A stretch of DNA of 6,150 nucleotides from Candidatus Methanomarinus sp. HR1 (lineage in GTDB: Archaea; Halobacteriota; Methanosarcinia; Methanosarcinales; Methanocomedenaceae), in NCBI GenBank assembly GCA_002926195.1, contig MZXQ01000232.1, positions 33,364 through 39,513 of the forward strand. Direction: 5' to 3'. The notes beneath the pieces were generated by a model. The model made no database searches, was not told the DNA's origin, and saw only the letters and a list, made by a program, of their open reading frames with translations. A program made the translations under genes and the position numbers. This document shows, in pieces, positions 1 to 6,112 of this stretch. Positions within the stretch are counted from its first letter, which is position 1. Every line of letters begins with the position of its first letter.

Positions 1-28
1 GAAACCCATAAAACTCCTTGTAATATTA

Positions 29-90
29 TAGTTTTAAGGGACATGAGTATCATAATTAGTTTTGTTAGTTATTAAGGGTTCTATAGTTAT
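29..90 (+). repeat. Four TAGTTWT heptamers upstream of the first gene
   Basis: TAGTTTT occurs at 29-35 and 57-63, and TAGTTAT at 66-72 and 84-90. The copies at 29 and 66 are also both followed by TTAAGGG or TAAGGG, giving a longer imperfect direct repeat (29-40 against 66-78). Start-to-start spacings are 28, 9 and 18 bases. The last copy runs directly into the TATA-like box. The cluster is visible in the sequence; reading it as a regulator-binding array is inference, and AT-rich DNA produces such words easily. Confidence 0.3.
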
Positions 91-97
91 ATAATAT
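86..97 (+). promoter_or_regulatory. Putative archaeal TATA box (box A) of the gene cluster
   Basis: The stretch GTTATATAATAT resembles the archaeal box A (TTTATATA-like). Archaeal transcription starts about 25 bases downstream of the box centre, which would put the start at roughly 115-120, next to the ATG at 121. The transcript could therefore be leaderless or nearly so. This fits the lack of a well-placed ribosome binding site; the G-run at 100-105 is 15 bases from the ATG. No transcription data are available and AT-rich DNA is full of TATA-like words, so this is only a plausible call. Confidence 0.35.
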
Positions 98-120
98 ATG
101 GGGGGCATACAATAATTCTA

Positions 121-876
121 ATGGAATGTGATTTTACACATAGAAAATATAGAGATCTCTGTCAGGCAGTAGTATCATCCGGATATATCCCGTTGACAGT
201 TCATGATTATCTTACACAGGGTCATGCTAATAACTGCATTATCCTGCGCCATGATGTTGATAGAAAACCTAATAGAGCTAAAAAAATGGCCAATATAGAA
301 CATGATCACGGTATTACTTCAACATATTATTTCAGAACTGTTAAGGAAGTATTTCAGCCTGATATCATAAAAGAAATCTCAAATTTGGGTCATGAGATAG
401 GTTTTCATTACGAAGTGCTGGATAAAGCAAAAGGTGACACGAATAAAGCGATACGGATATTTGAGAATGAACTGGAAGACTTGAGAAAAATTGCCAAAAT
501 TACTACTATATGCATGCACGGCAATCCATTATCACAATGGATAAATCGTGACATATGGAACACATTTAAATTTTCTGACTTTAACATAATCGGTGAAGCA
601 TATCTATCTATAGATTATAATAATGTATCCTATTTTTCTGACACCGGACGTGCATGGAATAGTTCCAGATTTAGTATTAAAGATATTGTCCAGGTTAATT
701 CTTATAAAGGTAAGATCAAATCTACTGATGAGTTAATTAATCTGATACAAAGCCATACACAACAAAGTATTTGTATATTAGTACATCCAAATAGATGGAC
801 AGACAATTATGGAGATTGGGTGTTTGAGCTTATGTGGCAGAATATTAAAAATGTAGGAAAAGCTGTAATAAAGTAA
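121..876 (+). CDS. Polysaccharide deacetylase-like protein (NodB/CE4-related)
   Basis: This 251-residue protein resembles the carbohydrate esterase 4/NodB fold, metal-dependent enzymes that remove N- or O-acyl groups from sugars. RHDVD at 43-47 matches the NodB motif 1 with its catalytic and metal-binding aspartates (D45, D47). GHEIGFHYE at 90-98 matches motif 2, with H96 as its first histidine. MHGNP (132-136) and VHPNRW (221-226) look like later conserved loops carrying further histidines. The second histidine of the classical HTxxH motif is not there: that position is L100. No signal peptide or membrane segment is visible, unlike secreted chitin or peptidoglycan deacetylases, so a cytosolic sugar intermediate is the likelier substrate (inference). 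The start at 121 is the only ATG after the in-frame stop at 73-75, and the N-terminus has a natural CDFT..KYR..C opening. The next gene follows after 10 bases. The fold is fairly certain; the substrate is unknown. Confidence 0.82.
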   Translation: MECDFTHRKYRDLCQAVVSSGYIPLTVHDYLTQGHANNCIILRHDVDRKPNRAKKMANIEHDHGITSTYYFRTVKEVFQPDIIKEISNLGHEIGFHYEVLDKAKGDTNKAIRIFENELEDLRKIAKITTICMHGNPLSQWINRDIWNTFKFSDFNIIGEAYLSIDYNNVSYFSDTGRAWNSSRFSIKDIVQVNSYKGKIKSTDELINLIQSHTQQSICILVHPNRWTDNYGDWVFELMWQNIKNVGKAVIK

Positions 877-886
877 TAAAATTCAT

Positions 887-1906
887 ATGATAAGAATAAA
901 TGGCTCCCCGGATACATCTAAGTGGAAAGAATTTATTTATAATCATCCGTTTGGTAATATCTTTCAGACCTTGGAAATGGCGAAAGTCTATAAAAACACT
1001 AAGAATTATGAACCTATAAGTCTTGCTGCTATTGATGAAAAATATGATGAAATTCTTGGAATATTACTGGGAGTAGTAATAAGTGAGAAGAATGGACTTT
1101 TAAAAACGTTATCATCGAGGTTGATAGTACAAGGTGGTCCTCTGTTTCAAGATACTCCAGCAGGACAAAATGCCGCCACATTGTTAATAAATCATTATGA
1201 TGAGATTGTTAGAAAAAAGGGGTTATATAACGAAATCCGAATGCTTTCGGATATTCCACAATTCGATTCTATCATTACCAATTGTGATTATATTTTTGAG
1301 AATCATTACAATGCATTTATTCATCTAAAAAATAGATCTATTGAAGAATTGTGGAAACAAATAAAAAGAGATAAAAAAAGAGGAATTAAGAAAGCAGAAC
1401 AATCAGGGATTACCATTGAAGAATGTAATGATATCAATGAAATTGAAATAGTTTATAAGTTGATAAGTGAAACATATAAGGTTGCTAAAATACCACTTGC
1501 TGATATCTCTTTATTCAAATCAGTATTTGATATATTAGTTCCAAGAAATATGGCTTTGATATTGTTTGCAAAATATAAAGGAAAATATATCGCTACCCAA
1601 GTAGCTCTGATGGATAAAAAGACTGTTTATGCATGGTATACCGGTTCTTCCAGACAATTTTTATCATACCATCCCGGAGATCTTTTAATTTGGCATCTCT
1701 TAAAATGGGGAATAGAAAATAAGTATTCTATTTTTGATTTTGGTGGAGGAGGAAGTGAAACAAAAAATACTAATTTAAGAGAGTATAAACAGCGATTTGG
1801 TACTGAATTTCCAGATTACGGAAGATATAATAAAGTATATTCTCCATATAAAATGAATATTTCAAAAATTGGGTTTAATATTTATAAAAGAATATGCATT
1901 AAATGA
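887..1906 (+). CDS. FemAB/GNAT-type acyl or aminoacyl transferase
   Basis: This 339-residue protein looks like the FemAB family of paired GNAT folds (Acetyltransf_6, BioF2-like), which move an aminoacyl or acyl group onto an amine. The N-terminal half opens with the common W..F....PFGN.FQT pattern (13-28). The C-terminal half has a basic helix KRDKKRGIKKAEQSG (160-174), a beta-strand AWYTGSS (249-255), HPGDLLIWHLLKWG (262-275), and the diagnostic FDFGGGG (283-289) followed by YKQRFG (300-305). In bacteria relatives build peptidoglycan cross-bridges; in a cluster like this the acceptor is more likely an amino sugar (inference). No signal peptide is seen. The start at 887 is the only ATG after the in-frame stop at 869-871, and there is no clear ribosome binding site, so translation may depend on coupling to the preceding gene. 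Acyl donor and acceptor cannot be deduced. Confidence 0.8.
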   Translation: MIRINGSPDTSKWKEFIYNHPFGNIFQTLEMAKVYKNTKNYEPISLAAIDEKYDEILGILLGVVISEKNGLLKTLSSRLIVQGGPLFQDTPAGQNAATLLINHYDEIVRKKGLYNEIRMLSDIPQFDSIITNCDYIFENHYNAFIHLKNRSIEELWKQIKRDKKRGIKKAEQSGITIEECNDINEIEIVYKLISETYKVAKIPLADISLFKSVFDILVPRNMALILFAKYKGKYIATQVALMDKKTVYAWYTGSSRQFLSYHPGDLLIWHLLKWGIENKYSIFDFGGGGSETKNTNLREYKQRFGTEFPDYGRYNKVYSPYKMNISKIGFNIYKRICIK

Positions 1907-1908
1907 TC

Positions 1909-1912
1909 AGGA
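1909..1912 (+). promoter_or_regulatory. Short ribosome binding site for the ATP-grasp gene
   Basis: AGGA lies nine bases before the ATG at 1922, just after the TGA that ends the FemAB-like gene. It is short but well spaced, and supports the ATG at 1922 over the in-frame GTG two codons later. Confidence 0.45.
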
Positions 1913-1921
1913 ATTTTATCT

Positions 1922-3100
1922 ATGAGTGTGATTATAACACATGCACGTGTAAGGAATGCATTAGCAGCAACACGAAATATTGGCAAGCATAACATAAAGG
2001 TTATTACATCGGATAGTATATATCCTTCTACTTCATTTTTCTCAAGATATTCTTCATCGTATTTTAAATATCCATCCTATAAATTAACGCCTGATTTATT
2101 TATAAATTCATTAAAAGATTTTACTAAAAAAAATAAAGATGTGAATATGATAATGCCAATGACCAGTGAAACTTTTGTTTTATCTAAATATCGAAATTCA
2201 TTTGACAAAAGAGTCCACATTCCTATGGCCACACACGAAGCTATCATGAAAGCCAATAACAAGCAATATTTAATGAAATTTGCGGATGAGCTGGGTATAA
2301 ATATTCCACAGACCTATACAATTAATGATATTTCGGAGTTAAAAAAAATAAGCAATGATGTTCTATTTCCGGCTGTAATTAAACTGAAGGAAGGTATGGG
2401 GTCAAAGGGATTACAATATGTACACTCAAAAGAAGAATTGATCAAAGAATACAAGAATACCATTAAAAATTTTAATCTCAATCAGTCTGATTATCCATTA
2501 ATACAGGAATATATTTCCGGTACTGGATATGGAGTTTCTATGCTTTTTAATCAGGGGGATCCCAGAGCAATATTCACGCATAAAAGAATCAGGGAATATC
2601 CGATTACCGGTGGCCCCAGTACTGCCAGAATTAGTGTCAGGCATACTAAGATGGAAAAGGATGCTACTACATTACTTAAAGAACTTGATTGGCATGGAGT
2701 GGCAATGGTCGAATTTAAAATGAATGATATTACTAAAGAGCCCTATTTGATGGAGATCAATCCCCGATTTTGGGGTTCTTTGCATCAGGCGATCTGTGCC
2801 GGAGTTGAATTCCCGTATTTACTATATACAATGGCAACAGAAGGTGATGTCTCGCCTGTATTCACATATAAAAAAGGTGTAACAGCAAGATGGATGCTTG
2901 GAGATTGTCGTGCATTAATTGATTATATCAGAACAGATAAACGAATGAGTGTTTTAAAAGATTTTTTAAAATTATATGGTCATGATTTATATTATGATGA
3001 TTTGTCCATCAATGATCCACTTCCAACTATTATAGAAATTATCATGCCCCTCATGAATCTTATTAAGAAAGGAAAATTGAAATTTAGCCCGGAGGATTAA
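1922..3100 (+). CDS. ATP-grasp carboxylate-amine ligase (COG3919/CarB-like)
   Basis: This 392-residue protein has the ATP-grasp layout: an N-terminal pre-ATP-grasp Rossmann-like domain beginning VIITHARVRNALAATRNIG (3-21), then the ATP-grasp core. FPAVIKLKEGMGSKG (149-163) provides the nucleotide-binding lysine (K154) and a glycine-rich loop. QEYISGTGYGVSM (195-207) matches the hinge and substrate strand. MVEF (262-265) and MEINPRFWGS (277-286) carry the metal-binding E264, E278 and N280. Such enzymes activate a carboxylate as acyl phosphate and join it to an amine or thiol. All key residues look intact, so it should be active. The cluster suggests ligation of an amino or other acid to an amino sugar (inference). 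The C-terminal 60 or so residues beyond the core are hydrophobic and basic and not recognised. The gene ends in a TAA whose last base begins the putative ATA start of the PHP gene. Confidence 0.85.
   Translation: MSVIITHARVRNALAATRNIGKHNIKVITSDSIYPSTSFFSRYSSSYFKYPSYKLTPDLFINSLKDFTKKNKDVNMIMPMTSETFVLSKYRNSFDKRVHIPMATHEAIMKANNKQYLMKFADELGINIPQTYTINDISELKKISNDVLFPAVIKLKEGMGSKGLQYVHSKEELIKEYKNTIKNFNLNQSDYPLIQEYISGTGYGVSMLFNQGDPRAIFTHKRIREYPITGGPSTARISVRHTKMEKDATTLLKELDWHGVAMVEFKMNDITKEPYLMEINPRFWGSLHQAICAGVEFPYLLYTMATEGDVSPVFTYKKGVTARWMLGDCRALIDYIRTDKRMSVLKDFLKLYGHDLYYDDLSINDPLPTIIEIIMPLMNLIKKGKLKFSPED
3091..3095 (+). promoter_or_regulatory. Strong ribosome binding site that decides the PHP gene start
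   Basis: GGAGG lies inside the last codons of the ATP-grasp gene. It is four bases before the ATA at 3100 and ten before the ATT at 3106, but 40 bases before the first in-frame ATG at 3136. The ATG is therefore too far away to be its target. The arrangement closely copies the next junction, where AGGAGG precedes a TAATG stop-start overlap. Confidence 0.7.
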
Positions 3101-3822
3101 TAGCCATTACAGCAATAGATCTTCATATACATTCAATGTATTCGTTTGACTCATTCGTAAGTCCGGAAAAAATCATTAAGACAGCTCAAAAAAAAAATCT
3201 TGATGGTGTGGCAATAACAGACCATGGTACAATAAGGGGAGGATTGAATGCAAAAAAAATTAAATCGGATATTGTTACAATCATCGGATCCGAAGTAAAA
3301 ACAGAAATAGGAGATTTAATTGGATTGTTCTTGAATGAAGAGATAAAATCTTGTGGGATCTGGGATGTTATCGAAGAAATACGAGACCAGGATGGGATTA
3401 TTGTCATACCACACCCTTTCCGTTCAAATCGTACAGATTTTGACCATGAACTGATCAGGAAGATCGATGCCATTGAAGGATACAATGCAAGAACCGAATT
3501 GAAAAAAAATATTCAAGCCCAGGATTTTGCAAAATTACATGATTTGCCAGTTACTGCAGGCAGTGATGCCCATTTTTCCCGGGAGATCGGCCTGGCAAGA
3601 ACAATTATGGATCCCATTTCATCTGAAGAAGATATCAGAAAATCAATAACAAGCGGAAATATGCATATTGAAGGTACTCCAGCACCACTATATTTCAGGG
3701 GTGCAAGTAGATTAGTAACAGACTTTAAAGCCGGGGAGTGGTATAGGCTACCATATACTTTTTATAAAATATCATTGAAAGGTGCGAAAAGTTTTTCTAG
3801 TAGATATAAGAGGAGGCAATAA
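3100..3822 (+). CDS. PHP-domain metal-dependent phosphoesterase, apparent non-ATG start
   Basis: Read from 3100 this gives 240 residues with the full set of PHP motifs: DLHIH (7-11), ITDHGTIRGG (39-48, with D41 and H42), GSE (63-65), IPHPF (103-107) and GSDAH (154-158). PHP proteins of this type (TrpH/YciV-like) bind two or three metals and hydrolyse phosphate esters; the natural substrate here is unknown. The first in-frame ATG (3136) would delete DLHIH, so it cannot be the functional start. The frame opens after a TAG at 3085-3087, and no ATG, GTG or TTG follows before 3136. ATA at 3100 is chosen because it overlaps the previous stop as TAATA, four bases after GGAGG; ATT at 3106 is the alternative. 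The C-terminal tail is basic (SSRYKRRQ). The gene overlaps the aminotransferase start by one base. The PHP assignment is firm; the exact start is not. Confidence 0.85.
   Translation: MAITAIDLHIHSMYSFDSFVSPEKIIKTAQKKNLDGVAITDHGTIRGGLNAKKIKSDIVTIIGSEVKTEIGDLIGLFLNEEIKSCGIWDVIEEIRDQDGIIVIPHPFRSNRTDFDHELIRKIDAIEGYNARTELKKNIQAQDFAKLHDLPVTAGSDAHFSREIGLARTIMDPISSEEDIRKSITSGNMHIEGTPAPLYFRGASRLVTDFKAGEWYRLPYTFYKISLKGAKSFSSRYKRRQ
3811..3816 (+). promoter_or_regulatory. Ribosome binding site of the aminotransferase gene
   Basis: AGGAGG sits five bases before the ATG at 3822, within the end of the PHP gene. The stop and start overlap as TAATG, a typical coupling junction. Confidence 0.75.
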
Positions 3823-5003
3823 TGCCAATTGCGCCGAATTTAATACCTCGATTCAATTCTGATTATAAATTAGAAGATTTTTTTTATGCGGTTAGATCAG
3901 TTTTTAAGAGTAATACAGACCCAGGTCAATTAGAATCGATATTTGGTAACAGGGACTACTATTTTACTAATAACGGAAGAAGTTCTCTCTATGTAATACT
4001 TAAGTCATTAGATCTTCCGAAAGGCTCTAAAATAGGTGTCCCGCTTTATTCATGTTTAGTTGTATTAGATGCTATAATAAAAGCCGGTCATATTCCGTGT
4101 TTTATTGATATTGATCTAAATAATTATACTTTGGATGTGCAGGATCTGGGAAAAAAAAAAGATGATTTGGATGCAATTATAGTTATTCATACATTTGGAC
4201 GTCCCGCTGATATGGATGAGATTTCAAAGGATGCTGGTGATATACCTATTATTGAAGATTGTGCACATTCATTATTAAGTGACTATAAAGAAAAAAAAAC
4301 CGGTACAATTGGGGATCTTTCGTTTTTCAGTTTGGCAAAATACATATCAGCTGGCGGGGGGGGCATGATTATTGTAAATAATAATAAATATTCTAAAAGA
4401 ATTAAAGAGGAACTGACTTTTTTAGAAACTCCCACCAAACGAAGGGAAATTATTCATTCGTTATATATTTATATTTATTCTTTTTTATACCATAAACCCT
4501 GGTTTGGTGCATTTGCCTTTCAAATAGGATCTTCTATTGAGAATAAGGTAGATATTGCTTCAAAAAGAGATTTTAAAGTGTCACGAATTAGAAAAAGTGA
4601 TTTTGGTGTATTTATTCAAAAATTGGAAATGTTGGGGAAAAAGGTAGAATTGCAAAGAAAAAAATCTCAAAAAATGCTAAACGAATTACAGGGTGTTAAA
4701 ATAACATTGCCTTATGAGCAAAAAGATACTCTAAGTAATTTTTATCTTTTTCCTATACTCTTTGATAACAAGAAAGATAGGGACAGAGCACATGAATTAT
4801 TAAGAACCATGAATGTCGATACTGCAAAATTATATAGCATGACACCAATTCTCGCAAAACAATATTATGGATATGAAGGTGATTGCCCCAATACTGAGGA
4901 ATTTGCCAATAGAGTTTTAACTATACCTAATTATTATTCTTTAACGATGGAAGAATTATCAACGATAATAAGTGCTGTAAAAAAAATAGGGGGATATATA
5001 TGA
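3822..5003 (+). CDS. DegT/DnrJ/EryC1/StrS-family PLP aminotransferase
   Basis: This 393-residue protein matches the sugar aminotransferase family, which transfers an amino group, usually from glutamate, to a keto nucleotide sugar. NNGRSSLYVILKSL (50-63) is the phosphate-side segment. VPLYSC (73-78) leads into the AG..P.F.DID strand (88-98). IIEDCAHS (143-150) carries the aspartate contacting the PLP ring nitrogen (D146). GDLSFFSLAKYISAGGGGM (164-182) holds the Schiff-base lysine K173, so it is an aminotransferase and not a lysine-lacking dehydratase relative. CPNTEEFANRVLTIPNYYSLT (355-375) is the usual C-terminal region. Residues 211-236 are unusually aromatic and hydrophobic and may be a membrane- or partner-contacting insert. 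The gene contains A10, A9 and G8 runs. It overlaps the next gene by four bases. Family confident; the specific keto sugar is unknown. Confidence 0.88.
   Translation: MPIAPNLIPRFNSDYKLEDFFYAVRSVFKSNTDPGQLESIFGNRDYYFTNNGRSSLYVILKSLDLPKGSKIGVPLYSCLVVLDAIIKAGHIPCFIDIDLNNYTLDVQDLGKKKDDLDAIIVIHTFGRPADMDEISKDAGDIPIIEDCAHSLLSDYKEKKTGTIGDLSFFSLAKYISAGGGGMIIVNNNKYSKRIKEELTFLETPTKRREIIHSLYIYIYSFLYHKPWFGAFAFQIGSSIENKVDIASKRDFKVSRIRKSDFGVFIQKLEMLGKKVELQRKKSQKMLNELQGVKITLPYEQKDTLSNFYLFPILFDNKKDRDRAHELLRTMNVDTAKLYSMTPILAKQYYGYEGDCPNTEEFANRVLTIPNYYSLTMEELSTIISAVKKIGGYI
4988..4993 (+). promoter_or_regulatory. Ribosome binding site of the DUF354 gene
   Basis: AGGGGG lies six bases before the ATG at 5000, inside the last codons of the aminotransferase. 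With the ATGA stop-start overlap it points to coupled translation and supports 5000 as the start. Confidence 0.6.
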
Positions 5004-6040
5004 ATATTATGGTTGGAATAGGACATCCGAAACAGGTACATTTATGGAAAAATATTATAAAAAATCTTCAAAATAAAGGACATAATATCAAGATAGTTAC
5101 ATGGGATAAAGATATAACTCTCTATTTACTAAATGCTTTTGGTCTTGAATATGAAGTGGTTGGAATAAATTATAAGGGTTTAATAAAAAAGGGATTTAAT
5201 TTATTTTCAAGCGATTTAAGGGTATTAACAATAGCACGAGAGTTTAAACCGGATATTCTATTGGCTGGGGCACCATATCTGGCACATGTTAGCAGACTGA
5301 TCAGAAAACCTCACATAAGTTTTACCGATACAGAACATGCAAACCTTACCAATCTATTATCATTTCCTTTTACCGATTACGTTATTACTCCTTCGTGTTA
5401 TAGTGGTAAAATTGATCCCGACAAACATATTGAATTCAATGGATTCATGGAACTTACATATCTGCATCCTAATTATTTCATACCCGATCCGGCATTTTTA
5501 GAACAAATCGGATTAAACATTAATGATAAATTCGCTATTGTAAGATTTGTCGCATGGGACTCCAGTCACGATATTAGTGATAAAGGATTTGACGATCCGG
5601 TAGAAGTTGTAAAAGTCTTAGAGAGATATTGTAAGGTATTTATTACTTCAGAAATAGAATTACCAATAGAATTAGATAAATACCAATTGAATATTTCTCC
5701 TGAAATAATGCACCATCTGATGTACTATGCAAATATTTTTATTGGAGAAAGTGCTTCAATGGCATGTGAAAGTGCTATCCTCGGAACACCTGCTATTTTC
5801 GTATCTACTTCCAGACGGGGTTATACTGATGAACTTGAGTCACAATATGACATGGTTTATACTTTTTCTGACCCAAAAAGCTGCCAGGAAAATGCACTTG
5901 ATAAAGCAGTCAAGTTATTAAGTAATAATAGCACGAAGAAAGATTGGCAAGATAAAAGAAAGAATTTACTTAAAGAAAAAGTCGATGTTACTAAATTTAT
6001 AATTGAATTTGTGGAGAATTATACAGATAGTTTTATATAA
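5000..6040 (+). CDS. DUF354 (COG1817-like) GT-B-fold protein
   Basis: This 346-residue protein resembles DUF354, an archaea-rich family of GT-B fold related to UDP-GlcNAc 2-epimerase and MurG-like glycosyltransferases; its reaction has not been generally established. The first Rossmann domain starts IMVGIGHPKQVHLWKNII (3-20), followed by DILLAGAPYLAH (85-96) and the family-like FTDTEHA (108-114). HPNYFIPDP (156-164) marks the linker. The second domain has RFVAWDSSHD (182-191), ISPEIMHHLMYYANIFIGE (232-250) and ACESAILGTPAIF (255-267), which resembles the nucleotide-sugar-binding segment of such folds. No signal peptide or membrane segment is seen. The four-base overlap with the aminotransferase suggests the two act on the same sugar (inference): transfer of an amino sugar, or epimerisation of its nucleotide form. 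Length is normal for the family. Confidence 0.82.
   Translation: MNIMVGIGHPKQVHLWKNIIKNLQNKGHNIKIVTWDKDITLYLLNAFGLEYEVVGINYKGLIKKGFNLFSSDLRVLTIAREFKPDILLAGAPYLAHVSRLIRKPHISFTDTEHANLTNLLSFPFTDYVITPSCYSGKIDPDKHIEFNGFMELTYLHPNYFIPDPAFLEQIGLNINDKFAIVRFVAWDSSHDISDKGFDDPVEVVKVLERYCKVFITSEIELPIELDKYQLNISPEIMHHLMYYANIFIGESASMACESAILGTPAIFVSTSRRGYTDELESQYDMVYTFSDPKSCQENALDKAVKLLSNNSTKKDWQDKRKNLLKEKVDVTKFIIEFVENYTDSFI
6028..6040 (+). promoter_or_regulatory. Possible promoter element upstream of the WbqC-like gene
   Basis: TAGTTTTATATAA overlaps the last codons of the DUF354 gene and contains TTTATATA, the classic archaeal box A. It shares TAGTTWT with the box upstream of the first gene. A start about 25 bases downstream would leave a leader of some 50 bases before 6113. 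It could equally be chance in AT-rich coding sequence. Confidence 0.25.
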
Positions 6041-6046
6041 GTTTAG

Positions 6047-6088
6047 ATATTAATAGTATCAATTGAGATAAATATTAATAATAATTGA
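6047..6088 (+). repeat. Imperfect AT-rich direct repeat in the last intergenic gap
   Basis: ATATTAATA is followed a few bases later by AATTGA at 6047-6066, and the same pattern, shortened, recurs at 6072-6088. The gap 6041-6112 is otherwise low-complexity AT-rich DNA with no hairpin plus T-run that would suggest a terminator. A role is not evident. Confidence 0.3.
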
Positions 6089-6112
6089 ATAATACATTTA
6101 ATGGATGGGAAA

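Noticed and set aside
1..75. Open frame from the left edge to a TAA at 73-75 as the tail of an upstream gene
   Set aside because: It is only 24 codons, with no recognisable motif and low-complexity content. An open run of this length occurs by chance, so it is not called.
2077..2262. Minus-strand open frame of 61 codons
   Set aside because: It lies wholly inside the ATP-grasp gene, which has clear family motifs; there is no ribosome binding site or similarity to support it.
2529..2723. Plus-strand open frame of 64 codons in another frame
   Set aside because: Shadow of the ATP-grasp core; composition and lack of motifs argue against coding.
3061..3105. Programmed frameshift joining the ATP-grasp and PHP proteins
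   Set aside because: The PHP frame is closed by TAG at 3085-3087 and the ATP-grasp frame by TAA at 3098-3100. The short window between has no slippery sequence, and GGAGG suits independent initiation better.
3186..3485. Minus-strand open frame of 99 codons
   Set aside because: Antisense to the PHP gene, whose motifs fix the coding frame; the Ser/Ile-rich product is what AT-rich antisense frames give.
3136..3822. PHP gene starting at ATG 3136
   Set aside because: This start removes the DLHIH metal-binding motif and is 40 bases from the ribosome binding site, so it is not believable as the functional start.
5727..5921. Plus-strand open frame of 64 codons
   Set aside because: Overlaps the conserved second domain of the DUF354 protein in a different frame; no independent signal.
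6041..6112. Terminator or small RNA in the last intergenic gap
   Set aside because: No GC-containing hairpin or T-run is visible; the imperfect AT repeats are not enough to support either.
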